Shown here: piece after piece, positions 55,025 to 63,694 of the stretch
Layout: each line of letters opens with the position of its first letter
Position numbering within the stretch: position 1 is the stretch's first letter
From: JBOFMT01 sp051658525
Lineage (GTDB): Bacteria; Bacillota_I; Bacilli_A; Erysipelotrichales; Erysipelotrichaceae
Direction: 5' to 3'
Length of the DNA stretch: 64,000 nucleotides
Assembly: GCA_051658525.1 (NCBI GenBank)
Contig: JBOFMT010000084.1
Span: 48,959 to 112,958 of the forward strand
Notes under the pieces: model-generated
Told to the model about the DNA's origin: nothing
The model's input: only the letters and a program-made list of their open reading frames with translations
Database searches by the model: none
Position numbers and translations under genes: made by a program

Positions 55025-55678
55025 ATGCAAAAACTTTCTTTTTTTTCCGGTTTTACTGAGCAGGAGCAAGAACATATCTTAGTATCATTACAAGCATATA
55101 AAAAGACATATGCAAGCATGCAGGTCCTGCTTCATAGTGGAGATCCAATTCAAGCGTTTGGGATCTTGGCAAAAGGGAAATTATGCGTACAGCGTGTTCG
55201 CTATGATGGAGAAGTTCGGATCCAAAGTTTTCTAGAGCCAAAAGATATTTTTGCTGAAAGTTTTGTATTTGCGAAGCAACCGTATGCACTTGTCGATGTA
55301 GTAGCGATGAAGGAGAGTGAAGTTTGGTGGATTAGCCCAGAGGCGTTCTATAGATTGGGGGAACAAGAGCCGGCCCTCTTTTTGAGGATGAATCAAAATG
55401 TTTTACAAATGCTCGCCCAAAAAAATGTGTTTTTAAGTAATAAGAATAATATTGTAACGCAAGATCGATTGGAATCGAAAGTACTGGAATACTTACGCTT
55501 AGAACAGGAACAAAGACATCAACAACCTGTTATCGTTCCTTTTACAAGAACGCAACTAGCAAATTATTTACATTGTAATCGAACGGCCTTAAGCAGGGTT
55601 CTTTCCACACTGGAATCTCAACAAAGGATTCGAATCGAAGGTAAAAAAATTTGGATCTTAAAACCCGAGCTTGTGTAA
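55025..55678 (+). CDS. Crp/Fnr-family transcriptional regulator
   Basis: This 217-residue regulator has an N-terminal cyclic-nucleotide-binding-type beta barrel (about 10-120; FGILAKGKLCVQRVRYDGEVRIQSFLEPKDIFAESF). A dimerisation helix follows, then a C-terminal winged helix FTRTQLANYLHCNRTALSRVLSTLES (about 170-195). The N-terminus lacks the Fnr cysteine cluster, so it senses something other than oxygen through Fe-S. ATG 55025 is preferred (TGGAGG 4 bases upstream); a TTG at 54998 lies inside the palindrome. It is divergent from the ferredoxin gene and probably controls it. Confidence 0.9.
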   Translation: MQKLSFFSGFTEQEQEHILVSLQAYKKTYASMQVLLHSGDPIQAFGILAKGKLCVQRVRYDGEVRIQSFLEPKDIFAESFVFAKQPYALVDVVAMKESEVWWISPEAFYRLGEQEPALFLRMNQNVLQMLAQKNVFLSNKNNIVTQDRLESKVLEYLRLEQEQRHQQPVIVPFTRTQLANYLHCNRTALSRVLSTLESQQRIRIEGKKIWILKPELV

Positions 55679-55767
55679 ATGATAACAAGTTAATATTTAT
55701 GGTGGATTACTAGTGATTATTCGCTCTAGAAGTGGTATATTATATGAGTAAATAGGAGGATGTTAGA

Positions 55768-57336
55768 ATGAACAAAAGACCTGTAGTATTAGTTGTAATG
55801 GACGGTATCGGCTTAAGCGCTGATAATTATGGAAATGCCGTAAATAATGCATATAAACCAAATTTGGATCGTTTGATGGCAAACGTTCCAAACACAGCAA
55901 TCAAAGCACATGGAGTGGCAGTTGGATTACCATCCAATGATGACATGGGAAACTCTGAAGTAGGACACAATGCATTAGGTTGCGGACAAATTTATGCACA
56001 AGGTGCAAAACTAGTAAATGAATCGATTGCTTCAAAAGCTATTTTTGATACAACGACTTGGAAAGAATTGGTAGCACGCTCATCTGAAGGAACAATGCAC
56101 TTTATCGGATTGTTATCAGATGGAAATGTACACTCTCATATGGATCACTTAAAAGCGTTGGTTGCGCAAGCCAAAGCGGAAGGTGTGAACCGTGTTCGTA
56201 TCCATGCTTTGTTGGATGGACGTGATGTACCTGAGACAAGTGGTTTAATTTATATTGATGATATGGAAGCTTATTTAACATCATTACGTGATGCAAACTT
56301 CGACTGCCGTATTGCTAGTGGTGGAGGTCGTATGAAAGTTACGATGGACCGTTATGAAGCAGACTGGAACATGGTTGAATTGGGTTGGAAAACTCACGTT
56401 CTTGGAGAAGGACGCAAATTTGCTTCGATGCGTGAAGCGGTAGAAACATTCCGTGAAGAGAATGCAGGTATTGCAGACCAAAACTTACCAGCATTTGTAA
56501 TTGCTGAAGATGGAAACGCAGTTGGAACGATTGAAGACGGTGATGCTGTGGTGTTGTTTAACTTCCGTGGAGACCGTGCACTAGAAATCTCAAATGCTTT
56601 TGAAATGGAAACATTTGATAAATTTGACCGTGTACGTGTACCAAATGTAATGTATGCTGGTATGTTACAGTATGATGGAGATTTGAAAATTCCTACAAAT
56701 TTCTTAGTACACCCACCAAAAATCGAAAAAACATTAACAGAGTTGTTAGTAAAACACAACATTCGTCAATATGCAATTTCTGAAACACAAAAATATGGAC
56801 ATGTTACATATTTCTGGAATGGAAATAGAAGTGAAAAAATTTCTGAACAATTGGAAACATGGGTGGAAATTCGTTCTGATGTGGTTCCTTTTGACCAACG
56901 TCCTTGGATGATGGGAGCTCAAATTACGGATGAATTGGAAAAAGCAATCCTTTCTAAAAAATATGATTTCTTACGTGTAAACTATCCAAATGGTGACATG
57001 GTAGGACATACAGGTCACTACGAAGCAACACTTGTTGGTGTAGAAACCGTAGACTTACAAGTTGAACGCTTGATCAAAGCAGTAGATGCAGTAAATGGTA
57101 TTTTAATCTTAACTGCTGACCACGGAAATGCGGATCAAATGTATGAAAAAGCAAAAGAAGGACAAGCACCAAAACCAAAAACTGCACATACCTTAAATCC
57201 AGTACCATTTATCGTTTACGGAGCTGATGTAACGTTAAATGAAGGTGATTTTGGACTAGCAAACGTTGCTTCATCAGTAGCAAAACTGTTTGATATTGAA
57301 CCAGAAGCAAGCTGGGAACCAAGCATTATTAAGTAG
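55768..57336 (+). CDS. gpmI: 2,3-bisphosphoglycerate-independent phosphoglycerate mutase
   Basis: iPGM interconverts 3- and 2-phosphoglycerate in glycolysis using two Mn2+ ions and a phosphoserine. The 522-residue protein shows the metal-binding start VVLVVMDGIGLS and the active-site serine in DDMGNSEVGHNALG. HALLDGRDVPETSG, the ADHGNADQM metal ligands and KTAHTLNPVPFIVYG also follow. It stands alone rather than in the gap-pgk-tpi-eno cluster, with its own terminator. AGGAGG lies 7 bases before the ATG. Confidence 0.97.
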   Translation: MNKRPVVLVVMDGIGLSADNYGNAVNNAYKPNLDRLMANVPNTAIKAHGVAVGLPSNDDMGNSEVGHNALGCGQIYAQGAKLVNESIASKAIFDTTTWKELVARSSEGTMHFIGLLSDGNVHSHMDHLKALVAQAKAEGVNRVRIHALLDGRDVPETSGLIYIDDMEAYLTSLRDANFDCRIASGGGRMKVTMDRYEADWNMVELGWKTHVLGEGRKFASMREAVETFREENAGIADQNLPAFVIAEDGNAVGTIEDGDAVVLFNFRGDRALEISNAFEMETFDKFDRVRVPNVMYAGMLQYDGDLKIPTNFLVHPPKIEKTLTELLVKHNIRQYAISETQKYGHVTYFWNGNRSEKISEQLETWVEIRSDVVPFDQRPWMMGAQITDELEKAILSKKYDFLRVNYPNGDMVGHTGHYEATLVGVETVDLQVERLIKAVDAVNGILILTADHGNADQMYEKAKEGQAPKPKTAHTLNPVPFIVYGADVTLNEGDFGLANVASSVAKLFDIEPEASWEPSIIK

Positions 57337-57368
57337 TTTTAACCAAAAAAAATAAAAAAAATTATAAA

Positions 57369-57408
57369 AAGTTGGCTGTTTTCATCGAAAACACCAGCTT
57401 TTTTTGTG
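57369..57408 (+). terminator. Terminator of gpmI
   Basis: GTTGGCTGTTTTC and GAAAACACCAGC pair over about 12 bp with one bulge around ATC, followed by TTTTTTTG. Confidence 0.85.
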
Positions 57409-57427
57409 CATTTTTCGGTGGTTTTAC

Positions 57428-57569
57428 TTGTGAAAAAACAAGAAATACGCGAATATCACACGGTGTGATAAAAAATCAACAAATTTCACAATTTTATTGA
57501 TGAAAATATAAATGAAAGCGGTTTTGTTAGCGTTTCCAAAGTGCAAAATACCGGAAAATAGGGGTATTT
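57428..57569. promoter_or_regulatory. Non-coding region rich in inverted repeats upstream of the 3D-domain lipoprotein gene
   Basis: The 312-base gap after gpmI holds no gene. It contains CTTGT-N6-ACAAG (57428-57443), the perfect palindrome TATCACACGGTGTGATA (57454-57470), and a cre-like TGAAAGCGGTTTTG (57512-57525). AAATACC-N10-GGTATTT (57546-57569) and a direct repeat of TGTAAA at 57577 and 57586 follow. All lie upstream of the predicted promoter, so activator or repressor sites are likely; the proteins are unknown. Confidence 0.55.
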
Positions 57570-57593
57570 CACTTAGTGTAAACAGTGTAAAAT

Positions 57594-57622
57594 TAGACAA
57601 AGGTATTTTTTTATGCTAGAAT
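57594..57622 (+). promoter_or_regulatory. Promoter of the 3D-domain lipoprotein gene
   Basis: TAGACA (57594-57599), a 17-base spacer and TAGAAT (57617-57622); start predicted near 57629, 20 bases before the ATG. Confidence 0.6.
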
Positions 57623-57648
57623 GCAAAAAGTCAAAAGGAGGATCCAAA

Positions 57649-58512
57649 ATGAAAATAAAACGAAAATTATTCGCTTTCTTCATGATGATGCTAACTCTTA
57701 GTGGATGCGTAGGAGCAGATGTAATGACTCCATTAGCGATCGATAACGACGAAATAACCGATACGGCCTCAGAAGTTGTATTTAAGACGTATGAGGAAGT
57801 CCCAGAAATTCAAGACCCAATGAGTGATCTGGAAGTAATAACAGAAAAAACAAAACTAAATAATCCCAAAACAGAAATCCGTGCGTACGATGGACGCGCT
57901 GGACTATCCTGGATGGCAAGTAAAATATCCAATGGGACGCCGTCCTACTTAACGCAAGACTATATTGTCACGCGGAACAGTGACGGAGAAGAAATATCAA
58001 AAACACCAGTACTCGGTAGCGAAACAGTAATCGCCTCAGAACCCGCTGTGATTCAGTATGGATCTCAAGTTGTGGTAGGTGCTACCTTCGACCCGCGTAT
58101 GACAACCTATGGTGTTGACTGCGTAGGTTGTTATGTCAATGATGATGGTGTTGGTGGGACAGCTTTGGGAGTCAAACTTAGCTTGACTCAAGGTGTCATG
58201 CAAAACAACGGAAGTTTTCAGTCAGGAATCAAATACGGCAATTACTATATGGTAGCTGCTGATCCGAGCATTCCACTTTGCTCGGTTGTTGAAATTACCA
58301 ATCATGGATATTCTGGTGATGGACTTCAAGCAGGAGTTCCATTTCGAGCCATCGTAGTCGATCGCGGTGGTGCCATTCAAGGCGCGAAATTGGATTTGTA
58401 TGTTGGAAGTGAAAAACAAAACAATGTATCCGTAAACTATAGCATCAATAATCCGCATGTAACGGTGTTACGTGTAGGAGGAAAGATTTCAGCACGACAA
58501 TGTGCAGTCTAA
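57649..58512 (+). CDS. YabE-like 3D-domain lipoprotein (putative cell-wall hydrolase)
   Basis: This 287-residue secreted lipoprotein has a signal peptide ending in LSGC (lipid-Cys about residue 20). A G5-like segment follows (YIVTRNSDGEEISKTPVLGSETVIASEPAVIQYG, about 102-135), then a C-terminal 3D domain with MVAADPSIPLCS and AIVVDRGGAIQGAKLDLYVGS, which keep the aspartates of the name. The 3D fold resembles MltA-type lytic transglycosylases, so it should trim peptidoglycan. YabE in Bacillus likewise precedes rnmV and rsmA. Unusual for the family are several cysteines in the exported part (DCVGC, PLCS, RQCAV). ATG 57649 follows AAAGGAGG. Confidence 0.87.
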   Translation: MKIKRKLFAFFMMMLTLSGCVGADVMTPLAIDNDEITDTASEVVFKTYEEVPEIQDPMSDLEVITEKTKLNNPKTEIRAYDGRAGLSWMASKISNGTPSYLTQDYIVTRNSDGEEISKTPVLGSETVIASEPAVIQYGSQVVVGATFDPRMTTYGVDCVGCYVNDDGVGGTALGVKLSLTQGVMQNNGSFQSGIKYGNYYMVAADPSIPLCSVVEITNHGYSGDGLQAGVPFRAIVVDRGGAIQGAKLDLYVGSEKQNNVSVNYSINNPHVTVLRVGGKISARQCAV

Positions 58513-58536
58513 AACGTCCAATGGACGTTTTTTTTC
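58511..58536 (+). terminator. Terminator after the 3D-domain lipoprotein gene
   Basis: AAAACGTCC-AAT-GGACGTTTT, a 9-bp perfect stem overlapping the stop codon and running into T8. Confidence 0.9.
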
Positions 58537-58636
58537 AGGATGAAGGTACGAATACGGAGACGCTTTGTGCATGAGGCTTGTGCTGAATGAGTGGAGATAG
58601 TAGCGAATTTGTAGTATAATAGGATTGGTGATTAGA

Positions 58637-59173
58637 ATGAAAATAAAACAGGTTATCATCGTTGAAGGAAAACATGACAGCGAACGCTTGCACCGTTATT
58701 TTGATTGCGACACAATCGAAACTTCGGGTACCCATCTTTCAATGAAAACATTGGAAATGATTGCAATAGCACAAAAAAAGCGAGGCGTTATTGTTTTTAC
58801 TGACCCTGATGTACCAGGAAATAAAATACGTGATCGAATCAATCAGTATGTGCCAGGATGTTATCATGCATTTATTGAAAAAGATCGAGCCAAAACAACA
58901 AAAAAAGTCGGAATCGAACATGCGAATCAAGCTGACTTACAACATGCCTTACAACATGTAGTTCGTTATTGTGAGGATTTTGAACCAACGATTAGCAAGG
59001 CATGCTTTGTAGATCTTGGCCTTAATGGAGGAGCAGATTCCAAACGGCTTCGACAAAAAATTGGAAATATCTTATGTTTAGGGGAAGCGAATGCGAAAAC
59101 CTTATACAAACGATTGAATATGTTACAAATAGAAGAAGAGACACTAGAACAACTCGTAAAGGAGCTTATATGA
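58637..59173 (+). CDS. rnmV: Ribonuclease M5
   Basis: RNase M5 performs final maturation of 5S rRNA with L18 as cofactor. The 178-residue protein is a Toprim nuclease: IIVEGKHDSERLHRYF (catalytic Glu, about 7-22), GVIVFTDPDVPGNKIRDRI (DxD-type motif) and VGIEHANQADLQHAL are family landmarks. ATG 58637 gives the family start MKIKQVIIVEGK; a TTG four codons earlier is possible. Its TGA overlaps the rsmA ATG (ATGA), as in Bacillus. Confidence 0.95.
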   Translation: MKIKQVIIVEGKHDSERLHRYFDCDTIETSGTHLSMKTLEMIAIAQKKRGVIVFTDPDVPGNKIRDRINQYVPGCYHAFIEKDRAKTTKKVGIEHANQADLQHALQHVVRYCEDFEPTISKACFVDLGLNGGADSKRLRQKIGNILCLGEANAKTLYKRLNMLQIEEETLEQLVKELI

Positions 59174-60039
59174 TTAGACGAATAGCAACACCTTCTAGAA
59201 CAAAGGAGATTTTAGACAAACATCATTTGTTCGCAAAAAAGAATTATGGACAAAACTTCTTAATTGAACCAGGGATCGTAGAAAAAATTGCGACCCATGC
59301 TATACCACATGATAACTGCGTCGTTTTTGAAATAGGGCCTGGTATTGGTGCCTTGACTCAAGAGTTAGCAGAACGTGCTAAAAAAGTTGTTGCTTTTGAG
59401 ATTGATGATCGCTTGCTTCCGGTATTAGCGGATACCTTAGAACCATATGATAATATTGAAGTTCGCCATGGAGATTTTTTGTTACGAGACTTGAAAGCGG
59501 ATGTAGAGGAATTTACAAATGCAGGGTATGATGTTGTGATTGCAGCAAACTTACCATACTACATTACTACGCCTATTTTATTTAAGATATTCGAATCCAA
59601 TGCCGATATTAAAAAAATTACGGTAATGATGCAAAAAGAGGTAGCGGATCGTTTTGCTGCGACGGTTGATACCAAAGACTATAACGCGCTTAGTGTAATT
59701 ACCCAGTATCGTTGCGAAGTGCGTAATGTGATGAAAATACCAAAAACCGTATTTAACCCGAAACCAAATGTAGATAGTGCTGTGGTACAGTTTACTTTTA
59801 AACAAACGGATGCAAGTGTCAATGAAGATGTATTGTTTGAACTAGTAAAAGCATGTTTTAAACAAAGAAGAAAAACAATATTAAATAACTTTGGAGAATT
59901 TGTTGGGGACAAAGCCAAAGCAGCAGGTATGCTAGAACAAGCGAATATTTCACCAAAGTTACGTGCGGAAGCATTGGGTATTGCTGAGTTTATGCAGTTA
60001 TATGAGGTATATCAAAATGAAGCTTCAAGCAAACGCTAA
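59170..60039 (+). CDS. rsmA: 16S rRNA dimethyladenosine transferase (KsgA)
   Basis: RsmA dimethylates A1518 and A1519 of 16S rRNA late in 30S assembly. The 289-residue protein has KKNYGQNFLIEPGIVEKI, the SAM motif VFEIGPGIGALTQELA (about 56-71), the catalytic ANLPYYITTPILF and FNPKPNVDSAVV. ATG 59170 overlaps the rnmV stop; an upstream in-frame ATG at 59074 lies inside rnmV. Its 3' end overlaps ispE by 23 bases, so rnmV-rsmA-ispE is one tightly packed operon. Confidence 0.97.
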   Translation: MIRRIATPSRTKEILDKHHLFAKKNYGQNFLIEPGIVEKIATHAIPHDNCVVFEIGPGIGALTQELAERAKKVVAFEIDDRLLPVLADTLEPYDNIEVRHGDFLLRDLKADVEEFTNAGYDVVIAANLPYYITTPILFKIFESNADIKKITVMMQKEVADRFAATVDTKDYNALSVITQYRCEVRNVMKIPKTVFNPKPNVDSAVVQFTFKQTDASVNEDVLFELVKACFKQRRKTILNNFGEFVGDKAKAAGMLEQANISPKLRAEALGIAEFMQLYEVYQNEASSKR

Positions 60040-60853
60040 AATCAACTTGGCTTTGGATGTGGTAACTCGTTTGGATAATGGTTACCACGACTTGGATATG
60101 ATTATGATGCCACTTGCATTACATGATGAAATTGAACTATCTTGTAGTGATGATATGCAGTATGTGATCGATGGAAGTGATTTGGCCATGGATGAGCATA
60201 ATACCATCGTCAAAGCAGTGAATCTAATGAAAGCAACGTTTGCTATCGAACAAAATTTTCATATCAAAGTAACGAAACACATTCCGATGCAAGCGGGTTT
60301 AGCTGGGGGAAGTGCCGATGCTGCTGCAGTTCTGCGCGGAATCAATAGCTTACTGAACTTGGGTTTGGGTATTGAGACACTTGCATCACTAGGCAAACAA
60401 ATTGGTGCAGATGTTCCTTTTTGTGTCTACAATACGTGTGCAAGAGTAAAGGGGATAGGTGAAAAGATACGTCCCATTTCCAATACGTTACAAACACATG
60501 TACTACTTGTGAAGCCAAATGTCGGAGTTTCTACACCAGAAGCGTTTCGTACATTAGACTTTACGACGCTACATCACCCTGACATCGATGCGATGGAGCA
60601 GGCGTTAACAAATAGAGATTGGGATGCTTTGGTCGCAACGACAGGTAATTCACTGGAACAAAGTGCCTTTGTCTTGGCACCTAGCGTCGCTCAAATTAAA
60701 CAGGAGCTACAAGAGCTGGGATTTTCCTATGTTTTGATGTCGGGAAGTGGCTCTACGGTGTTTGCTTTGAGTAATGATGTGAAGTTATTGGAAGAAGCAA
60801 GGGTAAAATATGAATGTCAAGGACTTTTTAGTACCGTAACCGCTTTTATTTAA
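60017..60853 (+). CDS. ispE: 4-diphosphocytidyl-2-C-methyl-D-erythritol kinase
   Basis: IspE is the ATP-dependent kinase of the non-mevalonate (MEP) isoprenoid pathway, so the host makes IPP by that route. The 278-residue GHMP kinase starts with LQANAKINLALDVVTRLDNGYHDLDM. It has the ATP motif IPMQAGLAGGSADAAAVLRGIN (about 92-113) and the C-terminal VLMSGSGSTVFALS. ATG 60017 is preferred, with GAGG 9 bases upstream. The overlap with rsmA keeps it in the rnmV operon, the same order as Bacillus. Confidence 0.96.
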   Translation: MKLQANAKINLALDVVTRLDNGYHDLDMIMMPLALHDEIELSCSDDMQYVIDGSDLAMDEHNTIVKAVNLMKATFAIEQNFHIKVTKHIPMQAGLAGGSADAAAVLRGINSLLNLGLGIETLASLGKQIGADVPFCVYNTCARVKGIGEKIRPISNTLQTHVLLVKPNVGVSTPEAFRTLDFTTLHHPDIDAMEQALTNRDWDALVATTGNSLEQSAFVLAPSVAQIKQELQELGFSYVLMSGSGSTVFALSNDVKLLEEARVKYECQGLFSTVTAFI

Positions 60854-60891
60854 GAAATGAGTGGATTGTACTTAAGTTTAAGGCGTAAATT

Positions 60892-60900
60892 TGCTATGAT
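60892..60900 (+). promoter_or_regulatory. Probable extended -10 of the glmU promoter
   Basis: TGC directly before TATGAT (60895-60900), 20 bases upstream of glmU; the -35 is weak. Confidence 0.45.
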
Positions 60901-60920
60901 ATAGCATGGAGGGATAAGGA

Positions 60921-62279
60921 ATGAGATCTGCAATTGTATTAGCGGCCGGTAAAGGGACGCGAATGAAGTCAAATAAGAACAAAGTAATGCACGAAGTGAT
61001 GGGGAAACCAATGATTCAACATGTTGTTGATACATTAAAGCAAGCGGATGTTACAGATATCGTTGTTGTCGTTGGACACCAAGCAGAAAGCATTCAATCC
61101 TATTTGAAAGATGAAGTTCGATACGTTGAACAAAAAGAACAATTGGGAACGGGGCATGCAATTATGCAAGCTGTACCGTTACTGAAAGAAAATGATGGGG
61201 ATGTTCTTGTAATTTGTGGAGATACTCCTTTGTTTACACTAGAGACAATCGAGGACATGTTTGAAACCAACCAAGGATTTGCAATGAGCGTATTAAGTGC
61301 AAAATTGGATGATGGAAAACGTTATGGACGGATTGTTCGTGATGAACAAGGGCATGTATTACGCATTGTTGAAGCAAAAGATGCGGATGACAAGACATTA
61401 GCATTGACAGAAATTAATACAGGGTTATACTGCTTTAAAGCAGATGCATTGGTACGCTATATTAGTGAAATCAACAATAACAATGCACAAAAGGAATATT
61501 ATCTTACCGATTTGATTGAAATCTTCAATTCGCATACGTTAAAAGTACAAGCGGTTGTTGTAAAAGATTTCAATGAAGCATTGGGAGTGAATGATCGTTT
61601 GGATCTAGCGCATGCTAGTACATTGATGAAGCAAAGAATCAATGAATATCATATGCTACAAGGGGTAACCATTGTAGATCCAAACAATACGTATATCGGA
61701 GCTGATGTTGTCATCGGTACGGATACGATCATTGAACCAAATGTAATGATCAAAGGTAAAACAACCATTGGTGCAGATTGCTTGATTGGTACGGGAAGTG
61801 TATTGAACAATGCTGTATTAGCGAATCACATTGTAGTTGAATCTTCTAAGATTATCGACAGTATGATTCACGATGGGGTTACCATTGGGCCATTTGCTCA
61901 TTTGAGAAACCACACGGTTGTACATGCAAACTGTCGTATTGGAAACTTTGTAGAGTTTAAGAAAACAAACTTTGGCGAAGGAAGTAAATGTGCGCATTTA
62001 TCTTATTTAGGAGATAGTGAATTTGGAAAAGCTGTCAATGTTGGGTGTGGCGTTGTTACAGTAAACTATGATGGTAAAAACAAATTCAAAACCATTGTAG
62101 AAGATGGTGCATTTATTGGTAGCAACGTGAATTTAATCGCACCGGTAACAGTAGGTAAAAATGCATTGTTAGCTGCAGGTTCGACAATTACAAAATCGGT
62201 AGATGATGGTGATATGGGGATCGCTCGCTGCCGACAAGAAAACAAAAAAGGCTTTGGGGACACTTACAAGAAGAAATAG
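60921..62279 (+). CDS. glmU: Bifunctional GlmU: GlcN-1-P acetyltransferase / GlcNAc-1-P uridylyltransferase
   Basis: GlmU makes UDP-GlcNAc for peptidoglycan. The 452-residue protein has the nucleotidyltransferase start AIVLAAGKGTRMKSNKNKVMHEVMGKP, and VICGDTPLFT in the first half. From about residue 250 a left-handed beta-helix of hexapeptide repeats follows (IGADVVIGTDTIIEPNVMIKG...). The acetyltransferase catalytic region includes FVEFKKTNFGEGSKCAHLSYLGDSEFG. prs follows 15 bases later, as in Bacillus. Confidence 0.98.
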   Translation: MRSAIVLAAGKGTRMKSNKNKVMHEVMGKPMIQHVVDTLKQADVTDIVVVVGHQAESIQSYLKDEVRYVEQKEQLGTGHAIMQAVPLLKENDGDVLVICGDTPLFTLETIEDMFETNQGFAMSVLSAKLDDGKRYGRIVRDEQGHVLRIVEAKDADDKTLALTEINTGLYCFKADALVRYISEINNNNAQKEYYLTDLIEIFNSHTLKVQAVVVKDFNEALGVNDRLDLAHASTLMKQRINEYHMLQGVTIVDPNNTYIGADVVIGTDTIIEPNVMIKGKTTIGADCLIGTGSVLNNAVLANHIVVESSKIIDSMIHDGVTIGPFAHLRNHTVVHANCRIGNFVEFKKTNFGEGSKCAHLSYLGDSEFGKAVNVGCGVVTVNYDGKNKFKTIVEDGAFIGSNVNLIAPVTVGKNALLAAGSTITKSVDDGDMGIARCRQENKKGFGDTYKKK

Positions 62280-62294
62280 AGGAAGGACAAATTT

Positions 62295-63251
62295 ATGTTG
62301 GATCAAACGGTAGTTATTTCACTAACATCAAGTAAAGAAGTTGCACAAGAGGTATGTTCACACCTAGGAATTCCTATGGGAAAAGCAGATGTACATCATT
62401 TTGCTGATGGAGAAATTTTAATTGAATTGGGAGAATCTGTTCGTGGGAAAAATGTGTACATTATTCAAAGTACATGTAATCCAGTTTCGAATAATCTTAT
62501 GGAAGTTTTGATTGCAATCGATGCATGCAAACGCGCATCAGCAGAAAAAATTAATGTTGTCATGCCGTATTTTGGTTATGCTCGTCAAGACCGCAAAGCA
62601 AAAGCGCGTCAACCGATTACATCGAAATTGGTTGCTGATATGTTAGAAGTAGCAGGAGCAAGTCGCGTTATTACCATGGAATTACATGCGACACAAATCC
62701 AAGGTTTCTTCAATATTCCGGCAGATGATATTAGTGGGATCGCATTGATTGGTCAATATTTAAGAGCTAAAAATTTAGATAACATCGTTGTTGTTTCACC
62801 AGATCACGGTGGTACGACACGAGCTCGTAAGTTGGCTGAAATTTTACAAGCTCCTTTGGCAATTATCGACAAACGTCGTCCAAGACCAAACGTAGCAGAA
62901 GCCATGAACATTTTAGGGGATGTAGATGGAAAACGTGCTATCATCATCGATGACATCGTTGATACTGCTGGTACATTGATGAGCGGAATTGACATGTTAT
63001 ACGATAAAGGTGCTGTTGAAGTTTATGCAACTTGTATCCACGGCGTATTGTCAGGTCCAGCAATTGATCGTTTGAACAATTCACGTATTGTTGAATTCAT
63101 TACAACGAATACCATTCCTCAAGAAGAAAACGTAAAAAAATGTCCTAAGATGTCTGTGATTTCAGTTGGAGAATTATTGGGACGTACGATTAAACAAATC
63201 GAAGAATCAAAATCTGTTTCTGAAGTATTAGAATACTTCAATAACAAGTAA
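62295..63251 (+). CDS. prs: Ribose-phosphate pyrophosphokinase
   Basis: Prs makes PRPP for purine, pyrimidine, histidine and NAD synthesis. The 318-residue class I enzyme shows FADGEILIELGESVRGKNVYIIQST, YFGYARQDRKAKARQPIT, and the MELHATQIQGFFNIP flexible loop. VVVSPDHGGTTRARKLAE, IDKRRPRPN and the PRPP loop IIIDDIVDTAGTL also follow. It is cotranscribed with glmU. PRPP links it to the purA/purB pathway in the left arm. The ctc gene that follows prs in Bacillus is absent; a DUF1622 membrane gene takes its place. Confidence 0.98.
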   Translation: MLDQTVVISLTSSKEVAQEVCSHLGIPMGKADVHHFADGEILIELGESVRGKNVYIIQSTCNPVSNNLMEVLIAIDACKRASAEKINVVMPYFGYARQDRKAKARQPITSKLVADMLEVAGASRVITMELHATQIQGFFNIPADDISGIALIGQYLRAKNLDNIVVVSPDHGGTTRARKLAEILQAPLAIIDKRRPRPNVAEAMNILGDVDGKRAIIIDDIVDTAGTLMSGIDMLYDKGAVEVYATCIHGVLSGPAIDRLNNSRIVEFITTNTIPQEENVKKCPKMSVISVGELLGRTIKQIEESKSVSEVLEYFNNK

Positions 63252-63268
63252 ACAATAGGAGAATACAC

Positions 63269-63661
63269 ATGTTAAATTTATTTATGATTGCTAGTGAAGG
63301 TTTTTCTTTTCACGGGCTTTTGGAAACTGTAACACCTGAAATCATCTCAATCATTGAGTTGATCGGTATTTTGGTAATTACTGTAGGTTCAGTAAAAGCT
63401 TTTTCAAAATATTTGATCGCAATGTTCAACAACAAGCAATATCCAATTAAAATTGAATTGGGTAATGCATTGGCGTTAGGACTTGAGTTCAAAATGGGTG
63501 CCGAAATTCTAAAAACAGTATTGATCCGTGATATGAGTGAAATCTTTGTCTTAGGAGCAATCATTGTATTGCGTGCCTTCTTAGCCTTATTAATTCATTA
63601 TGAAGTAAAAGCTGAGATGGAACACGGGCATGCACACGAAGCATCAACAAACAACTATTAA
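63269..63661 (+). CDS. DUF1622 family membrane protein
   Basis: This 130-residue protein has three predicted membrane helices (about 25-47, 66-85 and 92-112). It shows the DUF1622 pattern of an IELIGILVITVGSVKAF helix and IELGNALALGLEFKMGAEILKTVL, where the acidic and basic residues lie in the second helix. A His-rich C-terminal tail (EHGHAHEA) could bind metal. Function is unknown. It begins 17 bases after prs, with AGGAG upstream, so it is probably the last gene of glmU-prs. Confidence 0.85.
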   Translation: MLNLFMIASEGFSFHGLLETVTPEIISIIELIGILVITVGSVKAFSKYLIAMFNNKQYPIKIELGNALALGLEFKMGAEILKTVLIRDMSEIFVLGAIIVLRAFLALLIHYEVKAEMEHGHAHEASTNNY

Positions 63662-63666
63662 GAGTT

Positions 63667-63690
63667 AACCAGGAGCAATCCTGGTTTTTC
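63667..63690 (+). terminator. Terminator of glmU-prs-DUF1622
   Basis: AACCAGGA-GCAA-TCCTGGTT followed by TTTC, just after the stop codon. Confidence 0.85.
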
Positions 63691-63694
63691 TATA

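Noticed and set aside
57577..57591. WalR-type binding site (two TGTAAA hexamers)
   Set aside because: The described WalR box has a 5-base gap between hexamers and this pair has 3, so I list it only as a direct repeat.
57613..57648. Earlier ATG for the 3D-domain lipoprotein
   Set aside because: The ATG lies inside the -10 region, and the AAAGGAGG motif points to 57649, which also gives a proper lipoprotein signal.
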